Assembly: GCA_032164245.1 (NCBI GenBank) | Contig: JAVMKO010000009.1 | Location: 80,175,212 to 80,239,211, forward strand | DNA from: Sternotherus odoratus | Lineage: Eukaryota; Chordata; Testudines; Kinosternidae | Reading direction: 5' to 3' | Length of the DNA stretch: 64,000 nucleotides | Part shown: positions 34,922 through 45,420 of the stretch, piece after piece | How positions within the stretch are numbered: the first letter of the stretch is position 1 | Layout of the letters: every line of letters begins with the position of its first letter | Notes under the pieces: model-generated | The model's input: only the letters and a program-made list of their open reading frames with translations | What the model was told of the DNA's origin: nothing | Databases searched by the model: none | Program-made: the position numbers and the translations under genes

Positions 34922-35717
34922 CAGTGGTTTTCAAACTTTGTTTTTCTGGGGACCCGGTTGAAGAAAACTGATGCCTATGACCCAGTGGAGCTGGGGTTGA
35001 GGGCTTTGGGGTGTGGGAGGACTGGGGCAGGTAGTTGGGATGAGGGCTGTGGGGTGGGGCTAGGAATGAGGGGTTCAAGGCATAGGAGAGGGGTCTGAGT
35101 TAGGGATGGGGGTTGGGGTGAGGTCAGGGCTCTGGTCTGGGGGTGCAGGCTCTAGGGTGGGGCTGGGGATTAGGGTTTGGGGTGTGGGAAGGGGTTCTGG
35201 GTTGGGGCAGGCTCAGGGCTCAGGCAGGGAATCGGGGAATGGGGTTGGGGCTCAGACTGACCTCCGGTGGCTCCTGGCCAGCAGTGCAGCCAGGATACAG
35301 AGGCAGGCTTCCTGCCTGTCCTGGCACCACAGACTGCACTGGGCCCTAGAAATGGCCAGCAGCAAGTCCAGCTCGTAGGCGGAGGCACGCAAGTAGCTCC
35401 ACGTGGTTCTCGCCTGCAGGCACTGCCTCCCCAGCTCCCATTGGCCAGTTTCCAGCCAATGGGAGTGCAGACCCAGTGATTGGGGCAGCGCATGGAGCCC
35501 CATGGCCCCCCTACCTTGAAGCCAAATCCACTGCTGGAAGCTTTGGGCGTGCATTGAGGTGTTGGAACAGGTAGGTACTAATCTGACTTAGCTGGGCAGC
35601 CCCACCAACAGGACTTTTCATGTCCCAGTCAGCAGTGCTGACCAGAGCCACTAAGGTCCCTGGGTGCTGAGCAAGGCAATCCAGTGCCTTACACAACCCG
35701 ACCGTTGAAAAACACTG
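34922..35717. mobile_element. Non-autonomous hAT element (796 bp), nested
   Basis: It starts CAGTGGTTTTCAA and ends with the inverted form TTGAAAAACACTG, one mismatch in 13. Identical 8-bp duplications CTTTAAGA flank it. The left half is G/T-rich with repeated GGGGTTGGGG-type words. The right half is GC-rich with CCCATTGGCC and its inverted form near 35440-35465. The CAGTG-G-TTCTCAAA type of terminus and the 8-bp duplication are diagnostic for hAT. Frames of up to 115 codons are by-products of base composition; no transposase motif is visible. Confidence 0.85.
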
Positions 35718-35725
35718 CTTTAAGA
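35718..35725. repeat. 8-bp target-site duplication, right
   Basis: CTTTAAGA, partner of 34914-34921. Confidence 0.85.
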
Positions 35726-36290
35726 TGCAGAATGCTTACTTAGCTGGGGGTGTGGGTTAGAACCAGGCTCCTCTTCAACTAGGGCTGGAACCCTCCCACT
35801 ACACTGTGAGGTTGCCTGCAAAATCACTTGAGTGAAGATAGCCCTTCCTGCTGTTTTGCCCAGAGGACAGACGTGTTCTGCCATCGACTAGGAAGGAATC
35901 CTAAAGGGCCTCAGCACAATTCACTTCTAGTCTCGTACAGGTGAGTGCAGGATCAATGAGGACACAGTAGAACAGGTAGGGCTTTGCAGTGAGAATGCTC
36001 ACACCCAAGCTAGGCCGACAGTCTCCCAGACTGTGCAGTGTAAACATAGCCCGGATTCGTATATGTATCTCCAAATCTCTGTTTTATTTACCTTCTCGAG
36101 GATTTCTCAGCAGAAGTGGATCATACGCACCTTACGCCTTCAAAAAAAACCCGAACAGTTTAGCTGTTAGAGATGGGGCCAAAGCAAAACTGACCCCTGA
36201 AAATCTCTGAATTATGGGCAAATTCAGGTCTTTATGTTCTGAACTTAGCTGAAGCCCCTATCTCGTTAAGAAAAAGCCCTGTGTGGTATG

Positions 36291-36765
36291 TGTGGTAGAC
36301 CCAGGGTAGGCAGCTGCCAGAAGGACCTGTAATTAGAAGGGTTACTACAGGGAAATTGGGTCCAGCTGAGCAAGGCTGCCACAGCCAGAAGCAGGGCCAG
36401 CTGAGGCCAGTTAAGGAGGCTGTCAGAGCCCTTTAAAGAGACTCCTCCCCAGGGAGGAGTGAGTTTGGAGGCAGTAGGAGTTAGAGGAGTGAATTTGGTG
36501 AAAGCAGAGGAGTGTGTGGAGTGAGTTGGGGGAAGCAGGGATGGAGAGGCTGCTGGCAAGCAGGGGAAGAGAACAAAGGGTCCCTCCCAGGGGGAACCTC
36601 GCTTTCCTAGCCTGCAGGAGCCTGACCCTGAGAGAGAGAGACAGAGAGTGGGCTGCTAAGAAGCAGTGGAAAAATGGGGTCTGGTGCAGCCTGGTCAGGG
36701 CGCCAGTGCCGTGCCAGAACCCCAAAGGACTTGAGTCAGGGGAGCCGAGGAGCCACCTTGTCACA
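36291..36765 (+). mobile_element. Probable solo LTR (475 bp)
   Basis: It starts TGTGGTAGACCC and ends CCTTGTCACA, so it has TG...CA ends. TATG directly flanks both sides (36287-36290 and 36766-36769). A 4-bp duplication would fit a gammaretrovirus-like or some Gypsy LTRs. It has a TATA-like CTTTAAAGAG (36431-36440) followed by GC-rich sequence, and a (GA)n tract at 36630-36648. No retroviral genes are adjacent, so recombination between two LTRs is the likely origin. The internal frames have no domain. Confidence 0.55.
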
Positions 36766-36769
36766 TATG

Positions 36770-39139
36770 TTAAATAAGCAGACATTCATTCTAGGAGAAG
36801 AGCCACAGAGCAGCCAATTTCTAGCTTCATTGCCCAATTCATTTATGTAATAGTGGCTGTAGGAAATACATTCATAATATTAGATGCCAAGGAATCGTGA
36901 TTATATAATTAATGATAATCTTTGATCCTCTAAAGGGATATTTTGCCTGTGCTTTTCAGCCAAGTCTGTTGCTTAGAGCTACTCTTTTTATGCACCCTGC
37001 ATGCAACCTTGGATTATACTGATTGGAGAAAATCACTTGAGAATAAAGTTTTCATGGGAATACCAATATTGCAGGTCATTTCCCATGAATTCTAATGAAT
37101 AGTTACTATACTTGTTGTGTTTATTATAGGAATATAACTCCCACTACTCCAGTTAATGTAGGGCCTTCAAAATGTCTTTTTAAAAACCCTTCCTTTACCT
37201 GGTCTTTTTATAACTCAGCTTTGACGTATGCCCCAAGCTATATCTTCTCAGGTAAAGTTAGTTCATCAGCAAACATTAGTTGCCAGTTTAAAAAATAAAA
37301 ATCAGGTTAGCCAAATGTAAGTTCTATTTAATCAGAAAGAATATAAGTTTAGTATTTCCAGTGGCTTTTTGTGTTGATGCGTAAACCATTTTCAGCTTTG
37401 ATTTAAAATGTTTTTAATTATTCAGTTTCTTTGCATGTTTCTTGTTGGGGGGGAGGGGAGAATTAATTCTAATGAGGAGTGTGTAGAACTCCAGGGTGAA
37501 TTGTGATCTCTTACAAATATTTCTTAATTTAATGGAGGGTTGAATCTCATCAGACAATACAGCTTATCATGGCAGAAACTGCAACAATTGGCCTGCGTGT
37601 CAAATCATAAAGCTATAGGCAATAATTTACTATTTTTGATAGACACTTCTTCATTTTTGCAGCAAATACAGCGTCTTTTTTTGTCATCAAATGACACTTT
37701 TTTCCCAGCCAAAAAAAGTTATTGGATGTTGGTTTGGGCCAAAAAAAAAAAAAAAAAAAAAGGCAAAACTAAAAACATTTTGCTTTTTTGCACACCTTTT
37801 ATTTGTTTTACTACCAGCAGTAAGAACCTCTTTGCACAATGTTACTGAATATATGAATACATTTTAAAGGATTCATAACTATGATTTAACAGTTGGCGAT
37901 ACTGCCGTGTTGAGTGTTACAGAAATGTCTAATGCAGATATGTAGTGCATAGACCTAGAGCCCAATTCAACTTTGGTGCTTGCAGAAGGACATAATTTAA
38001 CCCTTCAAGTTTGCAATCTCTACTAGTGTAATAGCTGTCGCTCCCACTTTGACTTTAGTGGACTATTTGTATGGGTAAGTATTTCTGCACCAGGTCACTA
38101 GTATGTGGTACTTTCTTGATAATCTATTCAGCCATTCATTTGTAGTGAAGAATACTTTTAAAGTACGGATGGGATCTATTGGGTTTTTTTTAAGGAATTC
38201 ATAGACTTTGAAGGACATATTTGATAAGATGCCAATCCAGAGAAGGAGCAGTTATGTTCTACTGGGTTGAAGAACTACTTTTCAGAAATGTTCTTTTCTT
38301 AAACACAATAGATTGAGCATATGACCTGAGTATGATATTAAAAAGTGGTACACTACAGCCACACCCCTGCTGTTGTTGTTTCTTTAACTGTGTTGTGAAG
38401 AATGTCTTTAACGAAAGAGAAAATATGGAAAAGTATCTTAACAGGGAAGAAAGCCTTACTTAGGCTTTGGGGGAAAAGTAGTCCAAATCCTCAGTAACTT
38501 TTATTCCTCCAGTGAGGAGCTGTAGTGATATCATACTTTGTTTTTTATGTGGTACATGGTCAACAGAATATATAAAACCAAATTCTCTGCAGTTGATTTG
38601 GGCTCATACATTTGAGCTGTATATAAACATTAGATAGATATCCCTAGGCCATACTAACTCCCTAAAAATATCCAGAAAAGTACTCTGTTTCCTATAAATG
38701 GTAGCAGCCATACGGGTAAAGTTTGTGTTTCAATCCATAGAAATACAGATCCCAATTCAGTGTTTCCGAAATCTTTGTATTTTGAGGGAATTCCCTAGTA
38801 GCAAAAAAGGGGTTAATCAGACAGCCTTTGACTACAGAATTCTCTCTCTCCCATGCAGGTGGGTCACTAACCCAAGATTCTTTAGGACTCAAGGGGAGTC
38901 TCATAAGCTGTCCACCAGTTCTTTAAACAATGATCTGGTTATATTCAAACTGTTGGTTTAAGACTGAATGGCCTATACAAACATAGTCATAGAACATTTA
39001 GTCTTAGGGTTGGAATCTTGGATCATATACCCCTATCTCACGGGGGATTTAATCTATGTGATGCAATGATTTTGGCTAATATTAATCTGTGACTACTCAT
39101 TTTTGCAACCCTAACCTTTTCTCCTGTTTTGTTCCCCAC
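36770..39139. other. Unique AT-rich sequence
   Basis: No gene or element recognised. A run of 21 A lies at 37741-37761. It looks like a poly(A) tract but has no retrogene before it: the 102-codon frame through it (37540-37848) has no similarity I know. Confidence 0.45.
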
Positions 39140-39303
39140 CCATGTTTGTTTGCCCTCTGCCTGCTGTGTCTTGGTATAATCCTACATGATGAGCTCTTCA
39201 GTACAGGGACTGTGTTTTATTCAATGTACAGAGTCTAGACAATGCAGCCCCAATGACTGATCTGGAGTCTCTATGCTACATAAATAGAAATAACAATAAT
39301 AAG
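39140..39303 (+). mobile_element. CORE-SINE/MIR-like 3' tail, sense
   Basis: GAGCTCTTCAGTACAGGGAC and TGTACAGAGTCTAGACAATG, then CTACATAAATAGAAATAACA and AATAATAA, match the 3' part of the amniote repeat whose antisense copies lie at 47825-48290 and 53082-53462 ('gtaagctctt...gggactgt...gtacagcacctagcacaatg...ataataataa'). Only the tail is present, with an AATAA-type terminus. Confidence 0.6.
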
Positions 39304-40079
39304 GGATTGTACCTTTTTTTCTTCCCTAGAACAGTGCAAGATAAAAGCAGAAAATGTAGATTTTTTTTTATCGTCTTATGCCAGATGACCATTAATGCTC
39401 ATCAAAGGTAGTTTTCTCTATTTTTGTCTATTTGCTTTTTGATAAATTGTCATTTACTAAGAGATAAGCAGCTTGTAAATGTAAAACCACATTTCTTTTT
39501 GAATTCCAGTGTAAACAACCAAAGCTGCTTGTACATCAAAGGTCATTAAAATTGAATGCTAAGTAAAGTTCAATGTATCCATTTAGTAAACATTTTTAAT
39601 GCAAGTTTTTAGTCCTATTGCATGACTGAAATGCTTTATTAGTATTCAGGTGTAATCATTAACAGTATATTCCAGATTTACATTTTAAGTCAAGTTCTAA
39701 AAAGCTACTTCTGCCTTTTAAGCTTGCACTCCTTAAATTACTAAAAGGTTCTTTTGTTATGGGATGTCAGTTTTATAATGTACTCCTTTAGTTTCTCCTC
39801 TCTAGCTTCTAAAATGTAAACCCTGAATTATGTCTGCATGGAAAAACAAGTCGTTTTTGTTTTTCGTCTTTTCCCACTGGGACAATATAGGCTTTTTTAT
39901 GATTATTTTGTTGTTTGTTAAAGCTGATTCTAAAATATTTTATTTGGCTCTAGTACACATATGAATCTTATCAAAAAAAAAAGTTACATCTTTTTCATTC
40001 CTCAAATATTCTTAGCTAAAATCCCCGATTTATATTTTTTACACAGCAGTGCCCTTGTTCATTCCATTTCTCTTAGTCC
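39304..40079. other. Unique AT-rich sequence
   Basis: Nothing recognised. Its uniform AT-rich texture without repeats, chiefly 39440-39720, would be worth checking for vertebrate conservation. Confidence 0.4.
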
Positions 40080-40087
40080 AGCTAGAC
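40080..40087. repeat. 8-bp target-site duplication, left
   Basis: AGCTAGAC, identical to 40514-40521. Confidence 0.85.
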
Positions 40088-40513
40088 CATTGGTTCTCAA
40101 ACTGGGGTTGGGACCCCTCAAGGGGTCGCGACCCAATTATGTGGGGGTCGCAAGCCCCTGCTGCCGGCAGCCGGCCCTGATCCTAACCCTTGCCGGCAGA
40201 ACCCTGAGCCCAACCTGGCCCCTGCCGCAGCGGGCTGCCGGCAGAGACCCAAGCCCCAGGCCCTGCCACGGCGGGCTGCCGGTGGCACCCCGTGCCCTGT
40301 CCCCCGTCCCGGGGGGTTGCTGGCACCCTCCCCTGAGCCTGGCCCCTGTCCCGGGGGGCTGGCACCCCTACACCCCCCCCCAGCTTAGCCCTGCCCCGGG
40401 GGGGTGCTGGCACCCTTCCCCCCCATGCCCCAAGCCCAACCCCTAAGGGGGGTCACGCTTAGAGGCCTGGTGTCCGAAAGGGGTCACCAATAGAAAAAGT
40501 TTGAGAATCACTG
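40088..40513. mobile_element. Non-autonomous hAT element (426 bp)
   Basis: Ends CATTGGTTCTCAAAC and the inverted GTTTGAGAATCACTG match at 13 of 15 bases and are flanked by identical AGCTAGAC. Next to the left end are GGGGTCGCGACCC and GTGGGGGTCGCAAGCCCC, the sub-terminal words of a hAT family common in turtles. The middle (about 40280-40420) contains three or so imperfect units of CCCCTGTCCCGGGGGGCTGG and GCTGGCACCC. The 161-codon frame at 39961-40446 crosses the left border of the element and is not a gene. No transposase. Confidence 0.85.
40280..40425. repeat. GC-rich minisatellite in hAT element
   Basis: About three units of roughly 45 bp, each with CCCCGG, a G-run and TGCTGGCACCC (or GGCTGGCACCC). 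Confidence 0.7.
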
Positions 40514-40521
40514 AGCTAGAC
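40514..40521. repeat. 8-bp target-site duplication, right
   Basis: AGCTAGAC, partner of 40080-40087. Confidence 0.85.
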
Positions 40522-40907
40522 CAAACTATTTTTATATCCTGCTGTAAGGCCTGCAGCCTTATTAAGCTGTCCTTTGTGGAGATCCTCTATCTTTCTTCGT
40601 ATTGATATCCGGCTAATTCCAATGGTAGTTGTTTGCTTCAACAATATTGAAGTTTAGCATGATGCTGGTGTTACAAATTATCAGAGAAGACTTATAGAAA
40701 TGAATACATCTTAATACAGCATCTAGTCATTTGTTCTACAGCTAAAATGCTATATTTCCTGTGCTTGGGTCAGATCCCTCGACGTATTTGTGTGAGTGGG
40801 ATGCATGGAACCTTTTTGCAGGTTCAGGAGAACCTCGTCTTTTATAGGCAGTGCTCTCTCTATAAAGGGAGTTACATAAAGGGGGAAGAGAAGGGATTTG
40901 GAATTCG
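40522..40907. other. Unique sequence
   Basis: Nothing recognised. A 65-codon frame at 40747-40944 runs into the CR1 fragment and is not a gene. Confidence 0.4.
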
Positions 40908-41185
40908 CAGTTCATCACAAGCTAAATATGAGTCAACAGTGTAACGCTGCTGCAAAAACAACAAACATCATGCTGAGAAGTATTAGCAGGAGTGCTGATT
41001 AGGCCTCAACTGGAGTACAGAGCCAACAGAGGTTCTGGAATCTCCATCATTGGATGTTTTAAAGAACAGGTTAGACAAACACCTGCCGGGGATGGTCTAA
41101 ATAACACTTAGTTCCTCCATGAATGCAGGGGACAGGATTAGGTGATCTCTCGAGGTCCCTCCCAGTCCGATGATTCTATGATGAT
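40908..41185 (+). mobile_element. CR1 LINE with internal deletion, sense
   Basis: The first part, AGCTAAATATGAGTCAACAG (about 40918) to GCAAAAACAACAAACATCAT, encodes the CR1 block usually written LNMSQQC..AAKKAN. It then passes to TTAGGCCTCAACTGGAGTAC. After about 41020 it jumps to TCTGGAATCTCCATCATTGG and the 3' UTR ATCTCTCGAGGTCCCTCCC, and it ends near TGATTCTATGATGATG. The middle is deleted. Confidence 0.75.
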
Positions 41186-43033
41186 GAGATCCAATTGCTC
41201 CAAAACCTGATTTCCATCTAGTAAAGCAAAGTCTGAATCAGAAGACCAGTGCTGCTAGCGATTGCTCCACTTGGACTCGGACTAAGGGCTTCAACAACAC
41301 CCTCATTATTAACAAGTATAACGTGCTTACCTGCCCATGCATCCCTAAGGAAGAATAGATACTTTAAGGTTTGCGAAGTCGTAGATAATAATTGATATTT
41401 GTTACCAATTGATGGCTGGCTATATGATGTTGAGTAGTAATCTCAGTCCTGTTCCCAGTAGATAGATATGTACAGTAGAAAAAACACCAGGACAATTGAC
41501 ACTCATAATAACGATCCCAACAAAGAGCTCAAGAACTGAATGGACATGGAGACAGAATTACCCCCTCTCCATTGACAGTGGTTGCTTCTGGTTAAGGGTT
41601 GTTGCACGTTAATGCAGAAATGTAAGAAGCTGGCACTTCCAGTCTGTGGAAGAAATCTGTGCCCTTGGTTGTTGGCCCTCACCTTTCAGAACCGAGCACT
41701 AATTTTAATTACTTCATTAGATGGTAAACCATCTATCTGATTACTTGTATTGCACACAGATAGGGCATACAAAATTAACCCCATTTCATGCGAGCTGATA
41801 TGTTCTGTACATCAAGTGCAATGCACTGATATGCTCGAAGTACAGTAAACACTGAGAGCCATGTAGACTCCTCACCCTGCCTCCAATTTTGCACTATAAT
41901 CAATGAAATAGAATTTTGATGCCTAGCTTCCAGGCTAATCACTTAATCATTTTCACCTAACCGATTGCTGGTGCTAAACTGCAGGTGCAAAATTAGAGGC
42001 CATTTGGCTCTAAATTACTATGATTCATTTCCTATTTTAAATTGGCCTTTGTCTTTTTTAATTACAAAATGAGACCAGGTTTGAGACTCTAGGAAAAATC
42101 AATCAGAAGGATTGTTTTTGATCATGAATGGTGATTTTATTTTTTAATTAAACTGACTTTTTTTTTTCCCCTGTGCTAACCAAAAGCAACATCCATCCAT
42201 GTACAGTGGAAGGCTTTTTGAAGCTGTCTGAAAGATGCCCTTACAAGAAATATGCACCCAGATCCTAACCCCCATAAGAAACACTCACCCCAATTCTTTC
42301 CTTATGTCTGGCTGCATTCTGCTAAAATACATTTCCAGGCGATTTGCTGTTGTTTCTTCACAACTTACTATGCTGATTTACATCTGTCTACAGCCTGAGT
42401 GTGCCTACACCATGGATGACCTGTGTAACCTGCTCTTATCTTTGCCGGAGCTTCACGCAACTAGTGCTGTTTCTTAGACAGAACATGAACAAACAGGCTT
42501 ATTTTCCTTTGCACCACATGAAAGGTCCTTGCACATGCTATTGCTGGCTGGCAGGGATGATTCGCACTCTGCTGACAACTCTCTTCATAGATCAAGAGAG
42601 CAACCTGCTTTTTTTAGCTCTGTCCGAGTCAATGCTTTAACTGGCCGTAGAGCATTTCCACCATCGCTATTGAAATGGGCTCCCAGCTAAAGGAGCCTGC
42701 CAGGCTCAGCCCCCTTTGTAGTGTTAACATGTTGTCCGCAGAGAAAACATATCCAGAAGTCACTCCCTTCCCATTAGAGCATCTAAACACTGACTGCACG
42801 GAGACGGGTGAGAAGCAAGACTACACTGTGGAGTCGCCTGTCATAGCTGGTTCTAATTCTCCTCTCTGGCCAGTCTGGGATACAGGACCATGCTCCAAAA
42901 AAAAATTTCCTCATCAACTCTACACAGACCCTGAATGATGTGGTTGTGGAAGATGTCTTTACCCTGTTGTTAAATTTTGTCTTTTTTTCTTCTTTTGAGG
43001 TTCTTGGGATGTAACTTTCTGACAGATTAGTTC
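41186..43033. other. Unique sequence, no gene recognised
   Basis: Frames at 42235-42640 and 42675-42938 are short and lack domains. There is a small perfect palindrome AGATGGTAAACCATCT at 41720-41735. Confidence 0.45.
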
Positions 43034-43556
43034 CGAGGATGTCTACACCGCTTTTTAAACCTGAGTCTTTGGGACCCAGGCGTGTGGACTCGGTGTTTCC
43101 AAGCCCGCACTTAAGCATCCACACTTCACTGTAAATCTGGGTCTCCAGTTGCTGGACCCCAGTCTCACAGCTGTGATAATGAGGCCATACTTCACCATGC
43201 AGACCTTCTGATTCAGGTCTGTGGCTGGAGCTGCGTCCATACTGCAAAATGACAGGGCTTGGACCCGAATCACCACAGCACTTGGGCTTTGATCCACCCC
43301 CAGGGATGCTGGAACAATGTTTATAGTGGGGGTGCTGAGGGCAGAAATCATGTATTTGGGTTGTTATTACTACTGCTAACCAGGGGGTGTGTCAGCACCC
43401 CTAATTCCGGCACCTCTGCCCAACCTTATGAAAGGGTTCTAGGACCCAGTACGAGTGGTTGCCAACCCAGGTCAGACTGAATTGCGTGGGGACGGAAGAG
43501 GGCTTGGTCTCAAACCTGAGTCGGAGCCTGGATCTAGTATGCAGTATAGACAGCAT
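43034..43556. mobile_element. TIR element with a nested short element (candidate)
   Basis: The left end GAGGATGTCTACACCGC and right end GCAGTATAGACAGCATG are imperfect inverted repeats of the TGTCTACACTGC type. The inner part has the words GGACCCAG and GGGCTTGGACCC, repeated in both orientations. A second element sits inside at about 43303-43418. Confidence 0.5.
43303..43418. mobile_element. Short nested TIR element
   Basis: CAGGGATGCTGGAACAATG at the left, with TATAGTGGGGGTGCTGAG next to it, is mirrored on the right by CAGCACCCCTAATTCCGGCA and CCTCTG. The inner pair GGGGGTGCTGA/TCAGCACCCC is almost perfect. The right end is the inverted form of CAGAGGTGCCGGAA. I recognise this as a small turtle DNA element. 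A target-site duplication is not clear. Confidence 0.6.
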
Positions 43557-44649
43557 GAGTCACTCCAGTTTGGGTAGCTTCTATAGTTGGGTTAAAAGTC
43601 TCTGAGAGCAGGGGGAGCTCTGAGCAAAGGCAGAAAGATCCGTCTTTACCACTTCAGCAGCCAGGCAGCTGGTTGGGGTATTCCTCTCGCTGAGGTTCTC
43701 AAGGGCTTATCCCCACAGGTCTGCCAGGGCTGAACTGTGTTCGCTGTTACTTACACTGCTTTCTAGAGGAGAATCCATGTACAAGAGTGTCACCCCACTC
43801 CCTTGGGGTGTGAGTGTGCAGTCCTCCGCTCGCTCTCCCTCCTGCCGTTCCAATTACTGCTTAGCAAAACACTTTCCCTTTCTCCTGCCTCTGGTCAACA
43901 ATCCCTCTTTATAGCAGCCTGCGTGAGAAACAGAAATGAATTTACTCAAGTTGGGCCTTGGAGGGACAGATAGTCCTTAGGCTCAGAGCATCCCTGAGCA
44001 TTGTCCTGGTGCGGGTGCATTTGAATTGTGGGGGAGAGAGTGCAAGAACCCCCCCCAACCCAACTCCCATTGTGCCCGTTCTATAAGGGCCAGGAACAAT
44101 CCGAGTCCTCACACGTGAAGGAGAAGGGTGGGTTTCCTTTGCACTCCCAAAGCAAGCAGGAAGCTGTGGGTCCATGGCTTCTCTGCCCCCTCAGCACTAG
44201 CTTGCAGAGTGGGGCAAGCAAACTCAGTACAGCAGGCTGCATGCTTCTCCTGCATGCGGAGCAAGGGGGGGGGCTGTACTTTGCCCCCTGTAGATCATGT
44301 GTGATTGTGCCCAAATCCTAGTTTAGGGCTGAGGCGACAAGCCACTCTGTCACCTGGAGGAAGGAGTTATTTGTGCGGCTTGTTGCAAAAACGCTGGCAT
44401 GGCTGCGGCGGGGCTGAGATCTGCCAAGGGCACAGCCGGTTTCCCTTGACGACCGAGTGTGCCTTTGCGACTTGATCGGCTGCCTCCGAGCTGTTCAAAG
44501 CAAACCCCTCCAAAGTCAAGTGCCTCTTTCTGAGGTAATTGCTTCACGGTGTTGGTTTCCCAGAGAAACTGCATCTGCCTTGAGTCTATGAGCTAGACCT
44601 CGTGACTGTGTATCTTTTGTTTCTGCAGAGCTAGTGTGTGTGTGCAAGA
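43557..44649. other. Unique sequence, no gene recognised
   Basis: No element recognised. Frames on both strands at 43942-44321 overlap and have no domain. There is a short C-run at 44049-44055 and a G-run near 44264-44272. Confidence 0.4.
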
Positions 44650-45420
44650 CACAGCCCTGAGTGGGGGTTGAGTTGCCTTGTCCCAAGGGGAGCTCCAGGA
44701 AGAACTAAAAAAAGATGTAAGGGACAGTCACAGTCTTTCTATTTTACAACGTACTACTCTGGTCAGGTGTCTGTTACTCCAGTGGGGCACCACCCCCGTA
44801 GTAATTCCTGTGTTCATGCTGTCAATAAGCATGATCAAGTCTAAGCTTAGACCTGGGGGGGTGCTCTCAGCTGCCCACAGCTAGAGGCCATGAAGAACAG
44901 GGGCAGGAGTGAGGCCAGAGGTCCAAAATCAGGGATCCAGAAAGGGACACTGAGCAGAGAACCCCAGATAGTGCCCGCTGATCCTCAAAGGTGTCCAGGG
45001 AGCTAGTGGACATGGCCCAGAGGAACTCTGCCCAGAGACGTGATCTGGGGGAGGAGCGGAAAGAGGCCCACGGTTGCAGAGCATCTCCCTCTCCAGTGTC
45101 CTCTTCCTGGTGGGATGGACAGCCATCTTGTCAACCTCCTCTTGGCGCTGGCCGAGGAGTTCTTGGGACTTCGTAGGGCCACGGCTGGGGTGAGCATAAA
45201 TCAGGAGATGTGGGGGAAAGTGCAGCCAGAACCTGAGGAGAAGGTTCTGGAGGAATCGGAAAGGAGGCTGCAACCCGGTGCACTCAAGATAGATGTACCC
45301 AAGGGTCTCCCTCATGTTGCAGAAGGGACGAGTGTGAAAAAGGTGGGTGAACTGTGTCAAGTACACACCTGTGCTTATGGCTCTGTGAAGGAGCCACTAA
45401 CTAATATCTGGATTTGTTGA
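44650..45420 (-). mobile_element. Tx1/L1-type LINE ORF2 C-terminal remnant
   Basis: The minus-strand frame 45366-44929 (145 codons) contains FHTRPFCNMRETLGYIYLEC, then LQPPFRFLQNLLLRFWLHF and LLIYAHPSRGPTKSQELL. This is the C-terminal zinc-finger-like region of L1/Tx1-clade LINE proteins: 'H.F..CP.C...ET..H.fl.C.rlqp.f.ll', followed by the 'G.p..rg...LLvnLLLalAKmAIy.tRk' block. One Cys of the finger is replaced (RPFC instead of CPFC), the order breaks after TKSQELL, and the rest of the enzyme is missing. It is an inactive remnant. Recognition is by motif only. Confidence 0.65.

Larger units (their letters stand above)
34832..36052. mobile_element. TIR element carrying a nested hAT element
   Basis: The ends GGGTATGTCTACGCAGCAG (34832) and the reverse complement of 36052 leftwards (GGGCTATGTTTACACTGCA) are inverted repeats with a few differences. 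This is the pattern of the short DNA elements with TGTCTACACT-type ends that are frequent in turtles. Its interior is split by a complete hAT element at 34922-35717. No convincing target-site duplication is visible at the outer ends, and no coding sequence is present. Confidence 0.6.

Noticed and set aside
39961..40446. 161-codon plus-strand open frame
   Set aside because: It crosses the left border and target-site duplication of a hAT element (40080-40087), and most of it is GC-rich tandem sequence.
42783..43247. 154-codon minus-strand open frame
   Set aside because: Its second half lies in a TIR element and its first half has no domain. Probably chance.
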